A stretch of DNA of 64,000 nucleotides from positions 2,080,387 to 2,144,386 of the forward strand of contig NZ_FNTX01000001.1 in the NCBI RefSeq assembly GCF_900105765.1, written 5' to 3'. Position numbers and translations under genes: made by a program. Source of the DNA: Ruania alba (GTDB taxonomy: Bacteria; Actinomycetota; Actinomycetes; Actinomycetales; Beutenbergiaceae). A model generated the notes under the pieces. The model saw nothing but the letters and a program-made list of their open reading frames with translations. It did no database searches and was not told the DNA's origin. Numbering within the stretch: position 1 is the first letter of the stretch; every line of letters begins with the position of its first letter. Positions 59,096-64,000 of this stretch are shown here, in pieces.

Positions 59096-60565
59096 TTGCG
59101 CCCACCGAACGTGCTCTATCTGATGTCCGACCAGCACACGAGCACCGTGCTGGGCTGCGCCGGCGATCCGGTGGCCGAGACACCGAACCTCGATCGCCTG
59201 GCCGCGAGCGGTGCCCAGTTGACCGATGTCTACTGCCCGTCGCCGATCTGCGTGCCGTCCCGGATGTCGATGCTCAGCGGACGCCATCCGCACCGCAACC
59301 ACGTCTGGACGAACGATCACCCGCTTCCCGGCTCGATCGCGACGTGGCCGCAGGCTCTCGGGGCAGCCGGATACCGCACCCGGCTGGTCGGCCGGTTGCA
59401 CTCGATCGGCACCGATCAGTTGCTCGGTTTCTCCGAGCGGACGGTGGGTGACCACTCCCCCAATCACCCCGGCGGCAAGCTTTCCGACCTCGGCGTCCTC
59501 ATGGGCACGGCCGGACCGACCCGGGTCAGCGTGGACCGGTCCGGCCCCGGGCGACACCCGTACCAGCAGCATGATACGGACGTGACGATCTCAGCCATGG
59601 AGAGCCTGCGCGAGTTCGGTGCCCGACGGCGGGCAGGGGACGATCAGCCGTTCGCTCTCTCGGTCGGCTACATGCTGCCGCACCAGCCGTACGTGGCTGA
59701 CCCGGAGGACTACGCCCGCTTCGAGGGAAAGGTGGGGGCGGCACCGATCCAGGTCCGGCCCGATCACCCCCACCACCAGCGGTGGCGGGAGCAGACCGCG
59801 ATCACCGATGTCTGCGAGGAGGAGGCGATCCGCGCCCGTACGGCGTTCTACGCGCTGACCTACCGCATGGACGTGATGATCGGACAGGTGCTGGACACGC
59901 TCGAGGAGGAGGGCCTGACGCAAGACACGATCGTCGTCTACACCTCCGACCACGGGGACCACCTCGGCAACCGCGAGCTGTGGTGGAAACAGACCTTCTA
60001 CGACGAGTCGGCGAAAGTCCCGTGCCTGGCCTCCTGGCCCGGTCGTATCCCGGCCGGCACAGTGCACCGGGCACCGGCCGGAGGGGTCGACCTGACCGCC
60101 ACCGTCCTGGCCGCCACCGGCGCACCAGCGCTGCCGAATGCCGACGGACGCTCACTCCTCGGCCTCCTGACGGGTCAGGCACCGGAAGACGTCCCGGACA
60201 CGGTCTACTCGGAGTACTGCACCGACGACGGAGCGATCCAGCGGATGGTCCGCTGTGGCCGGTACAAGCTCGCCTACTACGACGGTCAGCCCGTGCAGCT
60301 GTTCGATCTCGAGGCCGATCCACACGAGGTGCACGACCTGTCCGATGACCCCGCCCAAGCCGGGACGCTCGCCGAGCTGACCGCCCTCGTGCTGGACGGA
60401 TGGGACCCGGCTCGCGTGCGGGCCGAGATCGAGGAGATGCACGCCGATCTGGACATCCGCACCACATGGGCCGCGCTCACCGAGCCGGCAGACTCCTACC
60501 GGTGGCGCCTCGTTCCCCAGATGAGCGGGCTCAGCGGGCGATCGGAGCCAGAGGGAAGCCGATGA
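59096..60565 (+). CDS. Sulfatase B of the tandem pair
   Basis: A 489-residue formylglycine sulfatase starting at TTG 59096 (LRPPNVLYLMSDQHTSTVLGC), with GAGGAG 9 bases upstream as an independent ribosome binding site. The active-site Cys52 is in C52VPSRMSMLSGRHPH. VVYTSDHGDHLGNRELWWKQTFYDESAKVP and GRYKLAYYDGQPVQLFDLEADP are the usual metal-site and C-terminal motifs. SDQH and DESAKVP resemble choline-sulfatase/iduronate-sulfatase-like enzymes. In the given sequence it is fused in frame to sulfatase A, which I regard as an indel effect. Its stop overlaps the aldo/keto reductase start (ATGA). Confidence 0.88.
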   Translation: MRPPNVLYLMSDQHTSTVLGCAGDPVAETPNLDRLAASGAQLTDVYCPSPICVPSRMSMLSGRHPHRNHVWTNDHPLPGSIATWPQALGAAGYRTRLVGRLHSIGTDQLLGFSERTVGDHSPNHPGGKLSDLGVLMGTAGPTRVSVDRSGPGRHPYQQHDTDVTISAMESLREFGARRRAGDDQPFALSVGYMLPHQPYVADPEDYARFEGKVGAAPIQVRPDHPHHQRWREQTAITDVCEEEAIRARTAFYALTYRMDVMIGQVLDTLEEEGLTQDTIVVYTSDHGDHLGNRELWWKQTFYDESAKVPCLASWPGRIPAGTVHRAPAGGVDLTATVLAATGAPALPNADGRSLLGLLTGQAPEDVPDTVYSEYCTDDGAIQRMVRCGRYKLAYYDGQPVQLFDLEADPHEVHDLSDDPAQAGTLAELTALVLDGWDPARVRAEIEEMHADLDIRTTWAALTEPADSYRWRLVPQMSGLSGRSEPEGSR

Positions 60566-61455
60566 CGACGACCCGCGCCCAGGTCTCCCGGCTTGAGCTG
60601 GGTTGCGCCTGGCTGGGCCTACCCCGGTCCGAGCCTGAGGTCGCTCACGCGACCATCCACGCCGCGCTGGACTGCGGGATCCGCACCTTCGACGTCGCAC
60701 CCCTGTACAACGCCGGCGCTGCCGAGTCGGTCCTGGGCGAGGCACTGACCGAGGTCCCACGATCTCAGATCCGTGTGTCGACAAAGGTGGGCCGACGGCT
60801 ACGCACCGGACCGGACGGGGTGAGAGCCGCCGTCGGCGACTACACACCCTCGGGCGTGCGGCGTTCACTCGAGGAGAGCCTGGAGCGGTTGCACCTGGAA
60901 CGAGTGGATCGGCTGCTCCTGCACGACCCACAGAACACCGAGGACGGCGGTGTGGCGGCCTACCGCGAGTTGGAACGCATGCGTGAGGAAGGGCTGACCG
61001 ATGCCATCGGGATTGGCATCAACCACCACGACTACGCGCGCCCGTTCGTCGGCGAGAACCAGCTTGAGGTGATCCTGCTGGCCGGTCGATGGACGCTGCT
61101 GGATCGCAGTGCCTCCGAGTGGCTCCTCCCCCGCTGCAATGACCTCGGGATCGGCGTGGCCGCCGCGGGTGTGTTCAACACCGGAGTGCTCGCCGAACCC
61201 GACGACCCCGACGCCAGGTTCGACTACGCGCCCGCATCGCAGCAGATCCGCGAACGTGCACGCCGTATCCGGCAGCTCTGCGCCGCGCACGGGGTCTCGC
61301 TCCCGGCCGCAGCCATTCAGTACCCGTTCACCGATCCTGCCGTGACTTCGGTGATCATCGGGGCCAATACTGCTGAGCAGGTGCGTGCGAACACCGCGAG
61401 CGCCGAGCACGCTGTGCCGGAGGCGCTCTGGGCGGCCCTTGCGACGCAGTCGTGA
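60562..61455 (+). CDS. Aldo/keto reductase (aldose/L-fucose dehydrogenase-like)
   Basis: A 297-residue AKR. The catalytic tetrad appears as Asp and Tyr in RTFDVAPLYNAGAAE, Lys in VSTKVGRRL and His in LLLHDPQN. SVIIGANTAEQV is the NADP-binding end. The sequence resembles D-threo-aldose or L-fucose 1-dehydrogenases. The ATG at 60562 overlaps the sulfatase stop by 4 bp, and a lactonase-like amidohydrolase follows with a 4-bp overlap. Oxidation of an aldose to its lactone followed by hydrolysis is the natural reading, which is inference. Confidence 0.85.
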   Translation: MTTTRAQVSRLELGCAWLGLPRSEPEVAHATIHAALDCGIRTFDVAPLYNAGAAESVLGEALTEVPRSQIRVSTKVGRRLRTGPDGVRAAVGDYTPSGVRRSLEESLERLHLERVDRLLLHDPQNTEDGGVAAYRELERMREEGLTDAIGIGINHHDYARPFVGENQLEVILLAGRWTLLDRSASEWLLPRCNDLGIGVAAAGVFNTGVLAEPDDPDARFDYAPASQQIRERARRIRQLCAAHGVSLPAAAIQYPFTDPAVTSVIIGANTAEQVRANTASAEHAVPEALWAALATQS

Positions 61456-62279
61456 TGCACGTGCTCGACACGCATGTCCACCTGGTCGAGGACCCAGACT
61501 GGGTACGCGGTGAGCACCAAGGTCCGGTGCGGCGACCGTTCACCGCGGCAGACTTCCGCGATCACGCGGCAGGGACCGAGGTGACCGCGCTGGTGAGCGT
61601 GCCGTCACTTCCGACAGTGGCCGAGACCCGGCGCATGCTTGCCGTTGCCGCAGCCGACCCGACGGTGGCCGCCGTCGTCGGATGGGTCGACCTGACGGCG
61701 CCGGATGTGGGCGCACAGCTGGACGCCCTGATGGCGACGCCAGGATCGCTGCGCGGGATCCGGCACTCGCTGCAACGCGAACCGGACCCCGACTGGTTGA
61801 TGCGCACCGACGTGCTCGCGGGACTACGTGAGCTAGCCGAACGCGACCTGCTGTTCGAGATTCTTGCCCGAGGCGATCAGCTGGACGCCGCTGTGCGGAT
61901 GAGCCGGCAACGTCCCGATCTCACGCTCGTGCTCGATCACGCCGGCAACCCTCCGCTGGCGACCGGGGACCTGACGGACTGGGAACGGCACCTCCGCAGG
62001 CTGGCCCAGCACGAACGCCTCGTGTGCAAGGTGTCCGGCCCCATGGTGCACGCCGAGCGCAGCACTCTCGCGGACGGTGCACTCGACCGCAGTGCCCAAC
62101 TCGTGCGAGACATCTTCGGACCTTGCCGAACACTCGTCGGTTCGAATTATCCGTTGTGCCTGCTGACTGGCGACTACGACGCCGCCTGGCGACGCGGTCT
62201 CTCGCTGGTTGCAGAGGTTTCCGGCGACGCGCGGCAGGTGCACGCGACCGCACGAACTCTCTACATCCCCAGCACCTGA
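61452..62279 (+). CDS. Amidohydrolase family 2 (lactonase-like) protein
   Basis: A 275-residue metal-dependent TIM-barrel hydrolase (MMHVLDTHVHL, with the DxHxH metal motif at residues 6-10). LRGIRHSLQREPDPDW, LTLVLDHAGNPPL, CKVSGPMVHAE and LVGSNYPLCLLTGDYD follow and correspond to the family of L-fuconolactone and related sugar-lactone hydrolases. GTG at 61452 gives a 4-bp overlap with the reductase; ATG at 61455 is equally possible. It ends 5 bp before the convergent heparinase-family stop. Confidence 0.85.
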   Translation: MMHVLDTHVHLVEDPDWVRGEHQGPVRRPFTAADFRDHAAGTEVTALVSVPSLPTVAETRRMLAVAAADPTVAAVVGWVDLTAPDVGAQLDALMATPGSLRGIRHSLQREPDPDWLMRTDVLAGLRELAERDLLFEILARGDQLDAAVRMSRQRPDLTLVLDHAGNPPLATGDLTDWERHLRRLAQHERLVCKVSGPMVHAERSTLADGALDRSAQLVRDIFGPCRTLVGSNYPLCLLTGDYDAAWRRGLSLVAEVSGDARQVHATARTLYIPST

Positions 62280-62284
62280 CCGGG

Positions 62285-64000
62285 CTATGAGTGGAGTGCC
62301 CGTTCGGACAAGAGAGTCTCCTCGTCGAGACGCAGCCATTCTCCGGTCGCGGTCGCGATCTGGACCGCAGTGTCCGCCACGTCGGTCGAGGCGCACACTC
62401 CTCGGACGGCGCATGGCGCGCCCGGGGGCGAGGGATAGAGCACCGTGACCACGCGAAGGGGTCCTGCAGCGGCAACGTCGTAGATGGCCGTCGGAATCGG
62501 CGCGTACTCGCCCTGCTGATGAGTCCCTACGGAGACCCAACCCTGCCACTCCGGCTCACGCTGACCGGCGACGACCCGCACCGTCATACCGTCGACGGCG
62601 GATGATGCCACAGCTAGGCGTGCCGTGCCTCGGCTGGTGCCCGCCACGACCAGCCCCTCGGCCTGCACCCGGCCGCGCAAGTGCCACAGGATCTCGTAGG
62701 TGTGCAGCGCGTCGTCCTCGGGCAGGAGCCGGTCTACGACGAGAAACATGGGCCCCAGCGTTTCGAACCCGGCCTTGATGAGGAACACCCGGCGAGTGTG
62801 CCGAACAGTGGGTGACCCATTGGTGCCGTAGCCCTCGTCGTACGTGGCCTCGACCGCGTCCACGCGAGCACTCGAGGCCCACTGAGCTCGCGACGTCACC
62901 TGCAGATCCACGGCATCCCGGTCGAAGTGCTGCGCCCGATTCTGATCCTGGCCGTCCACGCGGATCGTGTTGTGTGCCCGTGTGGAACGGACATACGTCC
63001 GCATCGGTGAGGCGTCGTAGGCGTAGTTGCCCGCTTCGACGAGCATCGGCTGGCCGTACGCATGCACGAGCAGATTGAGCTTGTCCTCGTGTTGGTGTGC
63101 GAGTCCGAACGGTCCGCCATCGAACAGTCCCCAGACCGCTTCTTGCCCCCAACCGGTGCGCATGACGTAGTAGCCGGCATGGGGGAAGGCAACCGATGTC
63201 CAGGCTGGTGGCCGCCCGTCCCTGCCTTCGGTGTGTGCCCATCGCAGATCCGCGCGATGCGGGTACCTCGCCACCGCCCGATGCAGCAGTGGAGCCACCG
63301 GACGTTGACGTCCGTCATTGAGATCGGGTAGGGAGCCATCCGGTTGCATCAGGCCGAGATTGACAGAGTGCATCGACTCCAACCACGGATCGAAGACCTC
63401 TGGCCAGGACACCCCATAAGCATCGGCGACATCGCGTACCTGCTCGTAGTTGCGCACGACGACTTGGTGGTAGTTCGTGGAGAGTTCACCGTGGACGCCG
63501 TCCGGGTGCACTTGGCATTCAAGCTCAGCAGCGAGCCGTTCCAGAGCGTATTCACGCCACTGCTGCGCGTGAGAGAGCATCGGGTACAGAATGCCGATCT
63601 GAGCGAGACCGTTCATCTCCATGATGAGCCAATTCCTCGCCCGGTGACTGCGCCAGAGTCGTCGGCCGTGTTCCCAGACGGACTTGCACCAGTCGACGAG
63701 CACATCGTCGGTCAGCACCGGCGAAGCCAGGAACGCGTGGATCGCCGTAGGCCAGTGTGCCCCCATCCGGATGCCTGCCTCGATGGTCCGCCAGGTAGTG
63801 GTCTCGTTTCCCGGTCGATCGATCGGAACGAGCACTCGCCGTACCCATCCGAGGAACATGCGCACGAAGGAGTCCGCGAAGCGTTCGTCTCCCGTCTCTC
63901 GATAGCGCAGCGCGAGGATGGACCATTCGGGGTGGCGATTGAGTTGCATCGTCCATTCGCGATACCCCTCCGGCGTCGGATCCAGGGTCCAGTCGATCTC
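62285..64000 (-). CDS. Heparinase II/III family protein (N-terminus beyond the window)
   Basis: At least 571 residues are visible and the frame is still open at 64000 (EIDWTLDPTPEGYREWT), so this is a partial gene. The alpha-toroid part shows WRTIEAGIRMGAHWP, RNWLIMEMNGLAQIGILYPML and GELSTNYHQVVVRNY. The beta-sandwich domain follows with YYVMRTGWGQEAVWGLFDGGPFGLAHQHEDKLNLLVHAYG, the typical catalytic/metal-binding stretch, and STRAHNTIRVDGQDQNR. Members cleave heparin/heparan, alginate or other uronate polymers, so the specific substrate is open. It is convergent with the amidohydrolase gene and extends the lyase-sulfatase region beyond the window. Confidence 0.88.
   Translation of the reverse strand, partial: EIDWTLDPTPEGYREWTMQLNRHPEWSILALRYRETGDERFADSFVRMFLGWVRRVLVPIDRPGNETTTWRTIEAGIRMGAHWPTAIHAFLASPVLTDDVLVDWCKSVWEHGRRLWRSHRARNWLIMEMNGLAQIGILYPMLSHAQQWREYALERLAAELECQVHPDGVHGELSTNYHQVVVRNYEQVRDVADAYGVSWPEVFDPWLESMHSVNLGLMQPDGSLPDLNDGRQRPVAPLLHRAVARYPHRADLRWAHTEGRDGRPPAWTSVAFPHAGYYVMRTGWGQEAVWGLFDGGPFGLAHQHEDKLNLLVHAYGQPMLVEAGNYAYDASPMRTYVRSTRAHNTIRVDGQDQNRAQHFDRDAVDLQVTSRAQWASSARVDAVEATYDEGYGTNGSPTVRHTRRVFLIKAGFETLGPMFLVVDRLLPEDDALHTYEILWHLRGRVQAEGLVVAGTSRGTARLAVASSAVDGMTVRVVAGQREPEWQGWVSVGTHQQGEYAPIPTAIYDVAAAGPLRVVTVLYPSPPGAPCAVRGVCASTDVADTAVQIATATGEWLRLDEETLLSERALHS

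Noticed and set aside
1-64000. CRISPR arrays, tRNA or rRNA genes, prophage or IS transposases
   Set aside because: No regularly spaced repeats, cloverleaf genes or transposase/integrase motifs were recognised on either strand.

Overview
The window is high-GC DNA with dense genes, frequent GTG and TTG starts, ATGA/GTGA gene overlaps, a zinc-ribbon (CxxC...CxxC) ribosomal protein L28, a SepIVA-like gene beside coaD, DUF3515 between ddl and thiL, and an IclR gene next to leuCD. This points to an actinobacterium of the order Micrococcales. A Ruaniaceae/Bogoriellaceae-type genome is a guess that the sequence alone cannot prove.

Layout. About 0-29.5 kb is the housekeeping neighbourhood that normally runs sepIVA-like/coaD/rsmD/recG/rpmB/thiL/DUF3515/ddl/gpsA/plsC in Actinobacteria. 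Here it is opened at several joints by accessory genes: a UxaA-type sugar-acid dehydratase, a broken 13E12/DUF222 HNH gene and a ThuA/PmoA-like/Gfo-Idh sugar module (0.7-7.3 kb); a toxin-antitoxin-like pair and an ECF sigma/YCII pair (13.0-15.4 kb); a PLP enzyme, a lipoprotein and a giant cadherin-like/FN3 surface protein (18.8-26.9 kb); and a two-component system (27.6-29.5 kb). No gpsA lies between ddl and plsC. About 29.8-32.6 kb holds an RpiR regulator with an exported glycosidase-like protein. About 32.7-37.1 kb is murA-leuD-leuC with a divergent NdgR-like IclR regulator and a perfect palindromic operator. A membrane protein and a MecA-N type penicillin-binding protein follow.

About 40-64 kb looks like one large sulfated-polysaccharide (glycosaminoglycan-like) utilisation region. 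It has a LacI regulator with twin operators, a Tat-exported PL8 lyase, an Opp/Dpp-type ABC importer, a first sulfatase, a FadR-type GntR regulator, a second PL8 lyase without a signal peptide, a sugar-type ABC importer, two more sulfatases, an aldo/keto reductase, an amidohydrolase and a heparinase II/III protein cut by the window end. The plausible flow is extracellular depolymerisation, import, desulfation and lysis inside the cell, then oxidation and hydrolysis of a released deoxy-sugar or aldose.

Three points need a second look. (1) The LacI-lyase-Opp-sulfatase block is bounded by 40-bp direct repeats (39 of 40 identical) that correspond to the 3' end of the GntR gene, and the left copy lies in a decayed GntR remnant. 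(2) Three reading frames (giant protein, sugar-binding protein, tandem sulfatases) are each repaired by adding one base to a G/C homopolymer, which suggests assembly indels or recent mutations. (3) The DUF222/HNH gene is broken by a clean in-frame amber codon.
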